This document shows positions 45,491-56,497 of a stretch of 64,000 nt of DNA, in pieces (the first letter of the stretch is position 1; each line of letters begins with the position of its first letter). The notes under the pieces were generated by a model. That model was not told the DNA's origin, ran no database searches, and saw only the letters and a list, made by a program, of their open reading frames with translations. Position numbers and translations under genes: made by a program. The DNA is from an uncultured Tenacibaculum sp. (GTDB lineage Bacteria > Bacteroidota > Bacteroidia > Flavobacteriales > Flavobacteriaceae): the NCBI GenBank assembly GCA_947504185.1, contig CANNGJ010000014.1:17331-81330 (forward strand), in the 5' to 3' direction.

Positions 45491-46694
45491 CTAACCTGTG
45501 TATTATTTCGTTAATGATATCTTTCGATACTGCTGTCTTAGATTTTAATTCAAATGATTTTTGATTGAAATCAGCATCGATAATCGTAATCTTATTGGTA
45601 TCCGTAGCAAAACCAGCTCCTTTATCTTGTAACGAATTTAAGACAATTAAATCTAAATTTTTACGTGCTATTTTACTTTTTGCATTTTCCACTTCATTAT
45701 TCGTTTCTAATGCAAAACCAACTAATAATTGATTCTTCTTAATCTCTCCTAAAGATTTTAAAATATCTTTCGTTGGCTCCAACTCAATACTTAACGCTGA
45801 ATCTTTCTTTTTTATTTTTTGAGTAGCTACATTTTTTGGACGATAATCTGCCACAGCTGCTGATAAAATAGCAACATCAACATCTGCATAGTATCTATGA
45901 CAAGCATCATACATCTCTTCAGCAGATTTCACATCTATTCTATGAATAAAAGAATGATTTACTTTTTGATGAGAAGGACCCGTTACTAAAAAAACCTCAG
46001 CGCCTAAATTAGCTGCTGTCTTCGCTATTTCAAATCCCATTTTCCCCGAAGAATGATTTCCAATAAAACGTACAGGATCTATTGCTTCATACGTAGGACC
46101 AGCAGTTAATAGTAACTTCTTTCCTCTTAGTGGTAATTTAGAAACAATGTCTCTTTCAATAAATGACACAATATCTTCTGGTTCTGCCATACGACCTTCC
46201 CCAACTAAACCACTTGCTAATTCACCAGAAGCAGCAGGAATCATTATATTTCCAAATTCTTGCAAACTATTTAAACTAGCTTTCGTTGATGGATGGATGT
46301 ACATATCTAAATCCATCGCAGGCGCAAAATATACAGGGCATTTAGCTGACAAGTAAGTTGCTAATAACAAATTATCGCAAGTACCATTCGTCATTTTAGA
46401 CAAGGTATTTGCCGTAGCTGGAGCAACTATAAATAAATCTGCCCAAAGACCTAAATCAACGTGATTATTCCATAATTCATTTTCATCTTCTTTTTCGTAA
46501 AAAGTAGATTGAACTGGATTTTTTGATAAAGTAGATAATGTGAGTGGAGTTATAAAATCTTTAGACGCAGGAGTCATTACTACTTTAACTTCTGCGCCCG
46601 ATTTTATAAATAAGCGAACTAAACTCGCTGTTTTGTATGCGGCAATACCTGCGGTAACGCCAAGTAATACTTTTTTACCGCTTAACACAGACAT
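45483..46694 (-). CDS. coaBC: Bifunctional phosphopantothenoylcysteine decarboxylase/synthetase
   Basis: Two consecutive steps of coenzyme A synthesis. The N-terminal CoaC flavoprotein domain (residues 1-180) has KKVLLGVTAGIAAYKTASLV, the substrate clamp APAMDLDMY, and the active cysteine region NGTCDNLLLA. The C-terminal CoaB domain (about 185-403) has KKLLLTAGPTYEAIDPVRFI, NHSSGKMGFEIA and VAILSAAVADYRP. The 403 residues match. It follows rpoZ by one base. Confidence 0.96.
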   Translation of the reverse strand: MSVLSGKKVLLGVTAGIAAYKTASLVRLFIKSGAEVKVVMTPASKDFITPLTLSTLSKNPVQSTFYEKEDENELWNNHVDLGLWADLFIVAPATANTLSKMTNGTCDNLLLATYLSAKCPVYFAPAMDLDMYIHPSTKASLNSLQEFGNIMIPAASGELASGLVGEGRMAEPEDIVSFIERDIVSKLPLRGKKLLLTAGPTYEAIDPVRFIGNHSSGKMGFEIAKTAANLGAEVFLVTGPSHQKVNHSFIHRIDVKSAEEMYDACHRYYADVDVAILSAAVADYRPKNVATQKIKKKDSALSIELEPTKDILKSLGEIKKNQLLVGFALETNNEVENAKSKIARKNLDLIVLNSLQDKGAGFATDTNKITIIDADFNQKSFELKSKTAVSKDIINEIIHRLDA

Positions 46695-46695
46695 A

Positions 46696-47016
46696 TTATT
46701 CTGCGTCTGGAGTTCTGTGATATACTTTGTCGTTTAACCACTCTTCAACTGCAATAGCATGAGGCTTAGGTAAACGTTCATAAAATTTAGAAACTTCAAT
46801 TTGCTCTTTGTTTTCAAAAACTTCTTCTAAACTGTCATTGTAAGTAGCAAATTCATCTAACTTATCTACTAACTCCTTTTTTAAATCAGAATTAATTTGA
46901 TTAGCTCTTTTTGCTATAATTGAAATAGCTTCGTAGATATTATCTGTTGGAGCTTCGATAGCTTCTTTATTATAAGTAATAGTACTTAATGCTGCTTTCG
47001 TTTCTTTATAATCCAT
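46696..47016 (-). CDS. rpoZ: DNA-directed RNA polymerase omega subunit, Bacteroidota type
   Basis: A 106-residue protein that fits the diverged Bacteroidota omega family: the core helix region NIYEAISIIAKRANQINSDL followed by an acidic tail and VEEWLNDKVYHRTPDAE. It supports assembly and stability of RNA polymerase. Location between bamD and coaBC is conserved across the phylum. Confidence 0.9.
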   Translation of the reverse strand: MDYKETKAALSTITYNKEAIEAPTDNIYEAISIIAKRANQINSDLKKELVDKLDEFATYNDSLEEVFENKEQIEVSKFYERLPKPHAIAVEEWLNDKVYHRTPDAE

Positions 47017-47019
47017 TTT

Positions 47020-47841
47020 TTAACTTTTAACTAATTGTTCTTGTTCTTTGTTTAATGCTGCTAACATCTCGTTAGAATCTTTCATAAATTTAGATTCAGG
47101 AAAACTTCTTTTTAACTTATCATAAGCCTTTATAGCAGTTTTAATTCTTTCTGCTTTTCTACGCTGTGTACTTTTCATTACAAAATCGTGCGCAGCTTTT
47201 AAGCGATAATATAAAGCTTCTTCTTTATATTTAGTTCCTAAATAATCTGATAACAAATTATCGAAAGCTACAATCGCAGCTCTATAGTTTCTTGTGTCGT
47301 AATCTGCTGTTTTATAGTAAGTTTTTGCTATTTCAAAAGCTTTCTTTTCTAACTTACCTCTTAGCTCAGCATAGTATTTATTTGCTTCTCCTAATTTATC
47401 AGAATCTGGATATCTATCAATAAATTTTTGAAAAGAAGCTAATGCTTTCTCAGTATCTGTTGGATCTAAACTAAAGCTTGGTGCTGCTTTGTAATAACTT
47501 AAAGCTGATAAAAATGCGGCTTCTTCTCTTTTAGAACTTTTAGGATAATTCCCTGTAAATCTATTAAAGTAGTAACCAGCTAAGCTGTAGTTTTTTTCAT
47601 TAAAATTTGATTGAGAAACCATATACTGAATACGTTCCATTTGTGGTTTTCCTCTATATGAAGGTGTTACTTTTTCAAACAAACGTAAAGCCTTACTGTA
47701 CTTTTGTGCTTCGTACATTTTTACGGCCATTTTATATTGGTCTTCAACCTTTCCTTTGTTCAATACTTTTTGGTATTCTCCGCATGAAGATAAAACCAAT
47801 AGCATTACAACTAAATACGCTAAATTTTTAATTTTTTGCAT
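47020..47841 (-). CDS. bamD: Outer-membrane assembly lipoprotein BamD
   Basis: A lipoprotein of the BAM complex that folds beta-barrel proteins in the outer membrane. The lipobox is VLSSC (Cys about 20) after a hydrophobic signal. The 273 residues hold about five TPR repeats, including ALRLFEKVTPSYRGKPQMER and ALASFQKFIDRYPDSDKLGE. The ATG is only 5 bases from a -7 box (47846-47853), so the mRNA may be leaderless. First gene of the bamD-rpoZ-coaBC-porD-recN unit. Confidence 0.93.
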   Translation of the reverse strand: MQKIKNLAYLVVMLLVLSSCGEYQKVLNKGKVEDQYKMAVKMYEAQKYSKALRLFEKVTPSYRGKPQMERIQYMVSQSNFNEKNYSLAGYYFNRFTGNYPKSSKREEAAFLSALSYYKAAPSFSLDPTDTEKALASFQKFIDRYPDSDKLGEANKYYAELRGKLEKKAFEIAKTYYKTADYDTRNYRAAIVAFDNLLSDYLGTKYKEEALYYRLKAAHDFVMKSTQRRKAERIKTAIKAYDKLKRSFPESKFMKDSNEMLAALNKEQEQLVKS

Positions 47842-47845
47842 CTGG

Positions 47846-47853
47846 CAAAATTA
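47846..47853 (-). promoter_or_regulatory. -7 box next to the bamD start
   Basis: TAATTTTG on the minus strand matches TAnnTTTG; its last base is 4 bases from the first base of the ATG at 47841. Confidence 0.5.
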
Positions 47854-47963
47854 GTGATTAAATATGGATTATTAAAACGATTTTTTTATGCTACAAAGAG
47901 CAATGCAAGAAAGCATTTAATCTGTTATAAAAAATCCAAAGAATTACTAAATGTTTGTTAATC

Positions 47964-48479
47964 TTACTGAGGAGTATCAGCTGCTCCTTGAGCCACAATT
48001 TGCTTTACATCATTATCAAACAAATACAAACCTCCTTTATCGTCTCCAATTAAGTTGATTTTATCTAAAATGTTTCTAGCCAAAGCTTCTTCTTCTATTT
48101 GCTCAGAAACATACCATTGTAAAAAGTTATGCGTAGCGTAATCTCTTTCTTCTAAAGTTATATGCACTAAATCGTTAATAGATTTTGACACGAAAACTTC
48201 ATGATCAAATAATGTTTGAAACATATCCTTAAACGAACCAAATTCTGTTGGTGGCGCTGCTAAATCAGAAACACGTGCATGCCCGCCTCTTTCGTTTACA
48301 AACTTTACTAGCTTTAGCATATGCATACGCTCTTCATCAGAATGTGCGTACATAAACTGAGCTACACCTTCAAAACCTTGAATCTCTGCCCAACAAGCCA
48401 TAGATAAATATACTTGTGATGATTCTGCTTCTATTTTTATTTGCTCGTTTAAAGCTTTTTCTATTTTTTTTGATAACAT
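47964..48479 (-). CDS. ftnA: Ferritin
   Basis: An iron-storage protein of 171 residues forming a four-helix bundle. The di-iron ligands fall in EIKIEAESSQVYLSMACWAE-like helix A (Glu of IEAESSQVY), helix B HSDEERMHMLKLVKFV and helix D-side QIEEEALARNILDKI. It is the prokaryotic non-heme FtnA type, with no Met heme ligand visible. On the minus strand CATCTTTG (48508-48515) is a near -7 match. Confidence 0.93.
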   Translation of the reverse strand: MLSKKIEKALNEQIKIEAESSQVYLSMACWAEIQGFEGVAQFMYAHSDEERMHMLKLVKFVNERGGHARVSDLAAPPTEFGSFKDMFQTLFDHEVFVSKSINDLVHITLEERDYATHNFLQWYVSEQIEEEALARNILDKINLIGDDKGGLYLFDNDVKQIVAQGAADTPQ

Positions 48480-48521
48480 ATTTTATTCTTATTCGATTAT
48501 TCTTACACAAAGATGCTAAAA

Positions 48522-48551
48522 AAAGACTACAATTAAGTAATTGTAGTCTTT
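48522..48551 (-). terminator. dapA terminator
   Basis: A perfect 13-bp stem (AAAGACTACAATT with AATTGTAGTCTTT, loop of four) followed on the minus strand by further T residues. It separates dapA from the ferritin gene. Confidence 0.8.
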
Positions 48552-48578
48552 GTTATAATCATTTTTTATTTAGACAAG

Positions 48579-49454
48579 TTACATATTGTCTATAAAATCT
48601 GATATTTTATTTTGTAATTCATCCGATGCTTCAACCAAAGGCAAACGAACTTTATCTAAACAAATTCCTTGTTTTTTTAATACAGATTTAATTCCGGCAG
48701 GATTATTTTCTTCAAAAATATAATCAACAATATCCATTAGCTTATAATGAATTTCATAAGCTTCTTTGTTCTTTCCTTCTAATCCTAACTGAATCATTTT
48801 AGAAAACTCCTTTGGCAAACCTTGACCTATAACTGAAATTACTCCTGCCCCACCTGCTAATGCTACTCCTAAAGCTAAATCATCATCACCTGAAATTATT
48901 AAAAATCCTTCTGGTTTATCTTTTAATAACTCTAAATATTGTTGTTGATTATTTCCTGCTTCTTTAACTGCTACTACATTTTCAAAATCTCTAGCTAAAC
49001 GTAAAGTTGTAGCAGGCTCCATATTTTTAGCCGTTCTACCTGGCACATTGTATAAAATAACTGGTTTAGGACTTGCTAATGAAATTGCTTTAAAGTGCTG
49101 ATAAAAACCTTCTTGTGTTGGCTTGCTATAATATGGCGCTACTGACAAGATTCCGTCAATATTTGATAAATCTAACGATTGTAATTCATCAACTACTGTT
49201 TGAGTATTATTACCTCCTACACCTAAAACCAATGGTAATCGTTCTCTATTCTCTTCAACAATTACCTTAATGACTTCTTCTTTCTCTTCTTTAGTAATAG
49301 TTCCGCTTTCACCTGTTGTTCCATTGATAACTAAATAATTTATTCCGTTATCAATATTAAAATTCACTAACTTTCTAAGTGCAGTAAAATCTACACTTAA
49401 ATCTTCGTTAAAAGGAGTAACTAACGCTACACCAGTACCAACAAACTTTTGCAT
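48579..49454 (-). CDS. dapA: 4-hydroxy-tetrahydrodipicolinate synthase
   Basis: First committed step of lysine and meso-diaminopimelate synthesis (pyruvate plus aspartate semialdehyde). A TIM barrel of 291 residues: [20 protein letters not shown], the substrate loop [12 protein letters not shown], the catalytic Tyr in [11 protein letters not shown] and the Schiff-base Lys in [11 protein letters not shown]. Its ATG overlaps the DUF6913 stop by one base. dapF is 11 kb away on the other strand. Confidence 0.96.
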   Translation of the reverse strand: MQKFVGTGVALVTPFNEDLSVDFTALRKLVNFNIDNGINYLVINGTTGESGTITKEEKEEVIKVIVEENRERLPLVLGVGGNNTQTVVDELQSLDLSNIDGILSVAPYYSKPTQEGFYQHFKAISLASPKPVILYNVPGRTAKNMEPATTLRLARDFENVVAVKEAGNNQQQYLELLKDKPEGFLIISGDDDLALGVALAGGAGVISVIGQGLPKEFSKMIQLGLEGKNKEAYEIHYKLMDIVDYIFEENNPAGIKSVLKKQGICLDKVRLPLVEASDELQNKISDFIDNM

Positions 49455-49966
49455 TATATTTTATTTAAAATCGTTAAGTATTTTTTTAATTCTTGATTTA
49501 ATATAGCTTCGTTTAATCCTTCATCAGATATAACAATATCATATAACCTATCGTCAATTCCTGAAAAGCCAGCTTTTAAATCTGCTTGTGACCACAAAGT
49601 TACCATATTCGTAAATAAATTTGGAGTCTTTATGTAGTTAATAAGTAAGTTGTAATCGTTTTTAACAAAGTTTTTTAAATTGTCTGATTTTAAACTGGCT
49701 TTAAATCCAAAATCATTATCAGTAAAAAACTCTGGAGAACTCTCATCTTTTTTTGAATATTCTCTAAATACTAATACGGTAATATTCTCTTTTTTAAAAG
49801 GAAGTTTACTGGTTAAATTAGCAATCATTACATTTACCAAAGCTTCATTATCTAACAAAATAGCTATCTTTTTAATCGAACTATTTTTTTTAGTTTTGTT
49901 TACCTTTTTAGAAATTACTTTATCGTAAACTTTTTGTATTGATTTTTGTTTTAATTTATTGATCAT
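49454..49966 (-). CDS. DUF6913-like conserved protein
   Basis: A 170-residue cytoplasmic protein, lysine-rich at the N-terminus ([17 protein letters not shown]) and then mixed alpha/beta ([40 protein letters not shown]). It matches my memory of the DUF6913 family, found next to dapA in flavobacteria. Function unknown; the overlap of stop and start suggests co-translation with dapA. Confidence 0.72.
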   Translation of the reverse strand: MINKLKQKSIQKVYDKVISKKVNKTKKNSSIKKIAILLDNEALVNVMIANLTSKLPFKKENITVLVFREYSKKDESSPEFFTDNDFGFKASLKSDNLKNFVKNDYNLLINYIKTPNLFTNMVTLWSQADLKAGFSGIDDRLYDIVISDEGLNEAILNQELKKYLTILNKI

Positions 49967-49995
49967 TTTAAAAAATTAGCGAATGCTAAATTACA

Positions 49996-51075
49996 TTATT
50001 TATCTACGATTTCTAACAACAAAAACTGATTTAATTGCTTTCCATATACTTGAAAATTATCATCGGAGACTAAAATTATAGATCGATTTCCGTTTGATAA
50101 TTTTGGCCCTAAAGTAATTCCCTCAATATTATCTATAATTTTATCAGTTAACTGATCTTGAACTGTGTTAAAATCTAACAGCAATTCTTTTTTTAAAGAT
50201 ACATATGCTTGCTCTTTTAAAGACTGTATTTCTAATGTATTTGTAGACTCTTTTTCTATTGTAGCCTTAAAAATTCGAACAGTATTTCCGTAACTACCAT
50301 ATCCACTTTGGTAAATTCGTTCTATTACAAAAAAACTGTTCTCTTTATATTCTAAAATAGCTGTCACTCCGTTTAAGTTTACTTTTCCCTTAGCTGGTTT
50401 GTCTATTTTCTCTAACTGATAAGCAAACTGCTTAGTTGCTTTTTTAATTAATTTATCAAAATAAGTTATTCTTATAGGTGATTGTGTTTTATGAAACGTA
50501 GGCTCTTCTCCATCTGCATCTATTGGAGCTTCCATAGCGACCCAAAAACCTTTTTTATCATAACTTTTAGTTGAACTCTCAAAGGCTGCATTATGCTTTG
50601 GTTTCTCTTTCGAATTTGCTTTAAAATAATTTGGAATGTCAACTTTCTCTTGAAAACCTCCTTGAATATCAGCTATAAATATTGATGGATCTTTGCCTTT
50701 TATAATTGCTCCTTCACTAACCAAATTAATTTGACAATTATCAATAAAAATTGATTCCAAATCAAGAGCATTCTCTTTGTAAAACTGGCTTATCGAATCA
50801 TTCAAACGAATAAGTTTTTCAAAAATCACTGATTTTATCGAATCATTTCTCATACGAATATCAGCTATTAAAATTCTTGGATTTTTCGCATCGTCAACAA
50901 TCATGTAATATTTATTGTTGTAAAAATCTATTCCTGAAATACCACCAACAATTGTGTTCTTAAATATCAGTGAATCTTTCACGACTACTTCATTTAAAAA
51001 CTTTAACGATAGTTTTTCTTTTTTACAACCTATAAAAACCAAAAAACTGACTAAATAAAAAACCTTAAATCTCAT
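49996..51075 (-). CDS. Lipoprotein with phytase-type esterase-like domain
   Basis: A 359-residue lipoprotein; the lipobox is LVFIGC (Cys about 17), so it is membrane-anchored. The body resembles the esterase-like activity of phytase family (PF13449), with beta-propeller-like repeats: NTIVGGISGIDFYNNKYYMI, ENALDLESIFIDN, GFWVAMEAPIDADGEEPTFH and DNIEGITLGPKLSNGNRSII. Substrate is unknown and enzymatic activity of the family is poorly documented. Confidence 0.8.
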   Translation of the reverse strand: MRFKVFYLVSFLVFIGCKKEKLSLKFLNEVVVKDSLIFKNTIVGGISGIDFYNNKYYMIVDDAKNPRILIADIRMRNDSIKSVIFEKLIRLNDSISQFYKENALDLESIFIDNCQINLVSEGAIIKGKDPSIFIADIQGGFQEKVDIPNYFKANSKEKPKHNAAFESSTKSYDKKGFWVAMEAPIDADGEEPTFHKTQSPIRITYFDKLIKKATKQFAYQLEKIDKPAKGKVNLNGVTAILEYKENSFFVIERIYQSGYGSYGNTVRIFKATIEKESTNTLEIQSLKEQAYVSLKKELLLDFNTVQDQLTDKIIDNIEGITLGPKLSNGNRSIILVSDDNFQVYGKQLNQFLLLEIVDK

Positions 51076-51153
51076 GCCACAAAAATACTATTTAATAATA
51101 GCATATTGTAAGGAATAAAAAGCGCCACGTCTAAAACTACAAATCCAATATAA

Positions 51154-51543
51154 ATGAAAAAATATTTTCCTTTATTATTAAAACTTATTGCTGCTTTTAT
51201 TATGCTGCAAACTTTATTTTTTAAATTTACTGGTGCTCAAGAAAGTATAGAACTGTTTACTAAACTAGCTGAAGAAAATGAAACTTTAATAAGAATTGGA
51301 ACTGGTTTTCTAGAGTTAATTGCTTCAACATTATTATTCATTCCTAAGAAAACTTGGTTAGGTGCCGGTTTAACGATTGGATTAATGACCGGAGCTATTA
51401 TGGGGCATTTAACTAAACTAGGAATTGAACACAACGATGATGGTGGACGTTTATTTATTTGTGCCGTTATCACCTTAATAGCTGGTGTTATTTTATTATT
51501 TCAGAACAGAAAAAATATTCCTTTAATTGGAAACAAATTATAA
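51154..51543 (+). CDS. DoxX-like small membrane protein
   Basis: A 129-residue protein with four membrane segments (about residues 5-22, 43-62, 66-86 and 98-118). ALTP: the segment pattern, LFFKFTGAQESIELF after segment 1 and AGAIMGHLTKLGIE between segments resemble DoxX/DoxD-like proteins. Role unknown. A perfect 20-bp terminator stem shared with the convergent gene follows. Confidence 0.75.
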   Translation: MKKYFPLLLKLIAAFIMLQTLFFKFTGAQESIELFTKLAEENETLIRIGTGFLELIASTLLFIPKKTWLGAGLTIGLMTGAIMGHLTKLGIEHNDDGGRLFICAVITLIAGVILLFQNRKNIPLIGNKL

Positions 51544-51566
51544 ATTTAACTTTGTTTTTTATTTGC

Positions 51567-51606
51567 AAAAAATGGTTTTAGATAATATTATCTAAAACCA
51601 TTTTTT
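51567..51606. terminator. Bidirectional terminator, 20-bp perfect stem
   Basis: A perfect palindrome: 51567-51586 pairs with 51587-51606, with A-run and T-run ends. It serves the convergent DoxX-like and DUF1801 genes. Confidence 0.85.
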
Positions 51607-51948
51607 TTAATACAATCTCATAGCCATATCAAAAATATGATAGATTTTTTCTACTGGAATATCTTCTTCTGGATTTATCATTAATAATTTCACAAAGGTT
51701 CTATTCCCTTGAATTAAATCTGGATGTTCTATTTGTACTCCTTTTCCTATTGCGATGTAAGGGTATTTTGTTTTTTTATCTATCCATAAATAACAAAAAA
51801 TTTTACTCTGATACATAAAACATGGTAGTCGATATTTCCATTGTTGTACTAATTCTGGATGATAATTTTGTATAATGCTTTTTAACGCTAGTAAGCAACT
51901 TTTTATAGGTTCTTCTTTTTCAAAATAAAAATTATCTAAATCTGTCAT
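51607..51948 (-). CDS. DUF1801 domain protein
   Basis: A 113-residue cytoplasmic protein of the YdhG/DUF1801 type: YFEKEEPIKSCLLALKSIIQ, VQQWKYRLPCFMYQSKIFCY and IAIGKGVQIEHPDLIQGN. The fold is the frataxin-like alpha/beta type and the role unknown. It directly follows the GyrI-like gene with no gap, so the pair forms an operon. Confidence 0.82.
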   Translation of the reverse strand: MTDLDNFYFEKEEPIKSCLLALKSIIQNYHPELVQQWKYRLPCFMYQSKIFCYLWIDKKTKYPYIAIGKGVQIEHPDLIQGNRTFVKLLMINPEEDIPVEKIYHIFDMAMRLY

Positions 51949-52407
51949 TTATTTTACTGAAATAAAAATTTCTGCTTCACCATTGGTTGGATCTTGTGCT
52001 TTTTCACCATAAACTTCAAAATCTGAGGTATAAGCTCTATCAATCTCTGAATTCCAAATTTTCATCCATTCATTTACTACAGCATCTTTTGTTAAATCTC
52101 CTTTTGCTACAAATTTCTCGTAACTGGCAGACTCGATCCTTTTACCTACCATACCTTCAGGTATATTTTCTAAATCTGTTACTTGATACCCCAAAATCAT
52201 CGTATAAGGCTTTGTATTATCACTTTCATAATCGGTATACACTGCATAACTTTCGTTTCCTACTTTATTTGTAAGTTTACTCATAACTCCTTCAGACATA
52301 AATCTGTGCCATAATGCAGGAATATCTTGCATTGCTTTTCCATTTTCATTGGTCGTTCTAACTGAAATTCCAACTACATAAAATGCTTCTTTTTTTAATG
52401 TGTTCAT
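51949..52407 (-). CDS. GyrI-like/AraC effector-binding domain protein
   Basis: A 152-residue free-standing effector-binding (GyrI-like, SOUL-type) domain: EAFYVVGISVRTTNENGKAM, IPALWHRFMSEGVMSKLTNK, YAVYTDYESDNTKPYTMILG and SADFE-type end YTSDFEVYGEKAQDP. Such domains bind small hydrophobic ligands or toxins. It lacks a DNA-binding part; the WYL regulator just upstream may be its partner. The -7 box TATTTTTG lies at 52431-52438. Confidence 0.85.
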   Translation of the reverse strand: MNTLKKEAFYVVGISVRTTNENGKAMQDIPALWHRFMSEGVMSKLTNKVGNESYAVYTDYESDNTKPYTMILGYQVTDLENIPEGMVGKRIESASYEKFVAKGDLTKDAVVNEWMKIWNSEIDRAYTSDFEVYGEKAQDPTNGEAEIFISVK

Positions 52408-52430
52408 TTTTATATTTTTTAATGTTTACA

Positions 52431-52438
52431 CAAAAATA
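52431..52438 (-). promoter_or_regulatory. -7 box of the GyrI-like gene
   Basis: TATTTTTG on the minus strand, 23 bases before the ATG at 52407. Confidence 0.5.
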
Positions 52439-52446
52439 GAAGTGGA

Positions 52447-53166
52447 TTATGACAACCGTTTGTCAGGGGTAGTTATATATTTTTCTTCACAAAGTTTAAA
52501 ATACTCTTCTAAGGTCATATTATGAGGTTCGAAAACATTTTCGGTATTTCTCACATGCTGAATACAATCTATTCGAAAAGCTCTAAACTCATTGCGTAGC
52601 CTACAAAAAGCAATTAGTAACCAATTTAAATTAGTACTATACATCGCAAAAGGTTCAACAATTCTTTTTGTTCTTTCTTTTTGAAGCGAATAGTAGTCAA
52701 TCTCTAATAATTGAAAATTTGTAATTGCAGTTTGTAACTGCATTAAATAATTACTCGATTTTTCTTTTTCTTGATTAAAGCGAAACACGATTCTTTTTGA
52801 CAATAAATCTGCCTTATCTTTTTGAGAATATTTCAATACTGCTTTAATCTTGGTAATTGCATTGGAATAATTATCTACAAAAGATGCATCTTTATTTTTT
52901 AATATCAATTGCTCTGCTGTAATCAATGCATTAGCCTCTTCTTCAGAAAACATAATCGGCGGTAATTGATATCCTTCTTGTAAAAAATACCCCTTTCCTT
53001 CTTCTGTTACAATTGGTACACCAGAATTCTCTAGTGTTCTAATATCTCTATAAATAGTTCGTATGCTTACATTAAACTTTTCTGCTAATTCTCTTGCAGT
53101 AAGTAACCTTTTTGACTGTAATAGGGTTACGATATTTGTTAATCTTGTAAGCCTTGGTTTTTCCAT
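52447..53166 (-). CDS. YafY-type transcriptional regulator (HTH + WYL domain)
   Basis: A 239-residue regulator. The N-terminal winged HTH is RLTNIVTLLQSKRLLTAREL with FNVSIRTIYRDIRTLENSGV; the C-terminal WYL domain spans about 140-215 (LLEIDYYSLQKERTKRIVEP, LNWLLIAFCRLRNEFRAFRI, where the W-L-L replaces the classic W-Y-L). WYL domains sense nucleotide-type or other small ligands. It starts 8 bases after the lysoplasmalogenase gene. Confidence 0.9.
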   Translation of the reverse strand: MEKPRLTRLTNIVTLLQSKRLLTARELAEKFNVSIRTIYRDIRTLENSGVPIVTEEGKGYFLQEGYQLPPIMFSEEEANALITAEQLILKNKDASFVDNYSNAITKIKAVLKYSQKDKADLLSKRIVFRFNQEKEKSSNYLMQLQTAITNFQLLEIDYYSLQKERTKRIVEPFAMYSTNLNWLLIAFCRLRNEFRAFRIDCIQHVRNTENVFEPHNMTLEEYFKLCEEKYITTPDKRLS

Positions 53167-53174
53167 ATATCTAG

Positions 53175-53831
53175 CTAGTTTCCTTTGGCAATCATCGCTT
53201 TTACTATTAAATATTGTGATACTATATATAGCGTAATAATAGCAATATCAAAAAGTCTTTTAGGATTGTAAAAATTGTTTAGCGCTATTAAGCTATCAGA
53301 AGCTATAAATAAAATCGCTCCTAATAATAACCATGAATTTACTGTAGATTTTTCTTGCTGATAGTTTAGCAGGGCACAAGTACCAAAAGCGGAAATTGCA
53401 ACTCCATAAACAAGTACAGGTACTAACATTTCTCCTAAATTATCTTTTATTAAAAATAGCACACCTGTAAACAGTACTACAAAAATGACTGCTGCCTTTA
53501 GTATCTGAGCTATTGATTTCTTTTTTAATAATTGAGAAGTCATTTTTATATACATAATATGTGCTATTAAAAATGACGCCAATCCAAACACAAAATAGTT
53601 CGTTTTATCTAATAAGAAAACATCTCCCCAAAAAGAAAAGAATAGCGCGGAAATTAGCCAAAAATTAGGCTTTGCTACCGAAACTAAATATACAATTACT
53701 AGCGTAGTCATTAGTAAAGGTTTAAAGATAATTTCTAGAGATTTATTTTGAGTTATTACTGCATACACATCTATAGTAGCTACTAATAAAAACAATATTG
53801 ATGTTATATTAATTTTGGTTTGTTTACTCAT
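53175..53831 (-). CDS. Lysoplasmalogenase-like (YhhN family) membrane protein
   Basis: A 218-residue protein with about eight membrane segments, matching the YhhN/TMEM86 family whose characterised members hydrolyse the vinyl-ether bond of lysoplasmalogens. SALFFSFWGDVFLLD and LFIASDSLIALNNFYNP contain the conserved acidic residues in membrane helices. It overlaps the small upstream gene by 8 bases and precedes the WYL regulator. Confidence 0.88.
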   Translation of the reverse strand: MSKQTKINITSILFLLVATIDVYAVITQNKSLEIIFKPLLMTTLVIVYLVSVAKPNFWLISALFFSFWGDVFLLDKTNYFVFGLASFLIAHIMYIKMTSQLLKKKSIAQILKAAVIFVVLFTGVLFLIKDNLGEMLVPVLVYGVAISAFGTCALLNYQQEKSTVNSWLLLGAILFIASDSLIALNNFYNPKRLFDIAIITLYIVSQYLIVKAMIAKGN

Positions 53832-54024
53832 TTTTATTTATATAAACTATTAAAAAACATATTAGTGCAATTAATAACACTAATAAAGTAACTATTCCTA
53901 CAACCCTATTTAAAGAATTATATTTTTTATCTAAATACTTCTTATTATTTATTCTTATAGGATCTAACAAAACCAGAACTATAGATCCGATAACTTCAAT
54001 AAACCCAAAATAATCTTTTCTCAT
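53824..54024 (-). CDS. Small membrane protein (66 aa)
   Basis: A short protein with two hydrophobic stretches (FIEVIGSIVLVLL and GIVTLLVLLIALICFLIVYI) around a basic stretch RINNKKYLDKKYNSLNR. I do not recognise a family. It sits between ligA (9-base gap) and the lysoplasmalogenase gene (8-base overlap), and the frame fills that space, which supports a real gene. Confidence 0.6.
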   Translation of the reverse strand: MRKDYFGFIEVIGSIVLVLLDPIRINNKKYLDKKYNSLNRVVGIVTLLVLLIALICFLIVYINKNE

Positions 54025-54033
54025 ATAAGTAGA

Positions 54034-56031
<1,998 letters not shown>

Positions 56032-56496
56032 TTAATCTTTCTTCAAAAAATTCTCTACCTGTCTTCTGTGTCTTAATATGTGTACAATGGCGTGCTCTAA
56101 CAATTGTTCTAAATCATAAGTTACATTCCACCGTGTTTTAAATGAATATTTTTCTAATTCTTTATTTGTTTTGTACCAATTGGCATGAAATGATTGTTCA
56201 GTATAATCTAACATGCCTTTAATCTCTTGAATTGCAAATTGAGATGTATTTATAGGAACTTGATACTCTAACCAAGTATCATTACTTACCGACTGTATAT
56301 AGTTTGCATAGGTATAACCTGATTGAACCACATGAAATGTTATCGTTTGTATTGATTTGCAATCTGGATCTTCAGTTTTACTGTCTCTAATTTTCAAGAA
56401 AGCCTCTTCTGATACATTATCTAGTATTTTAATATAATCTTTAGTAGCTCTTTTATACTCATCTATCAAAGCTACTAACATACCATTTTTTCTCAT
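56032..56496 (-). CDS. DinB-family protein
   Basis: A 154-residue DinB-like four-helix protein. The metal-binding histidines are in TITFHVVQSGYTYANY and QLLEHAIVHILRHRRQVENF. DinB-like proteins bind divalent metals and often act as thiol transferases; substrate unknown. It is between the secreted DinB-like gene (one-base gap) and ligA. Confidence 0.85.
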   Translation of the reverse strand: MRKNGMLVALIDEYKRATKDYIKILDNVSEEAFLKIRDSKTEDPDCKSIQTITFHVVQSGYTYANYIQSVSNDTWLEYQVPINTSQFAIQEIKGMLDYTEQSFHANWYKTNKELEKYSFKTRWNVTYDLEQLLEHAIVHILRHRRQVENFLKKD

Positions 56497-56497
56497 T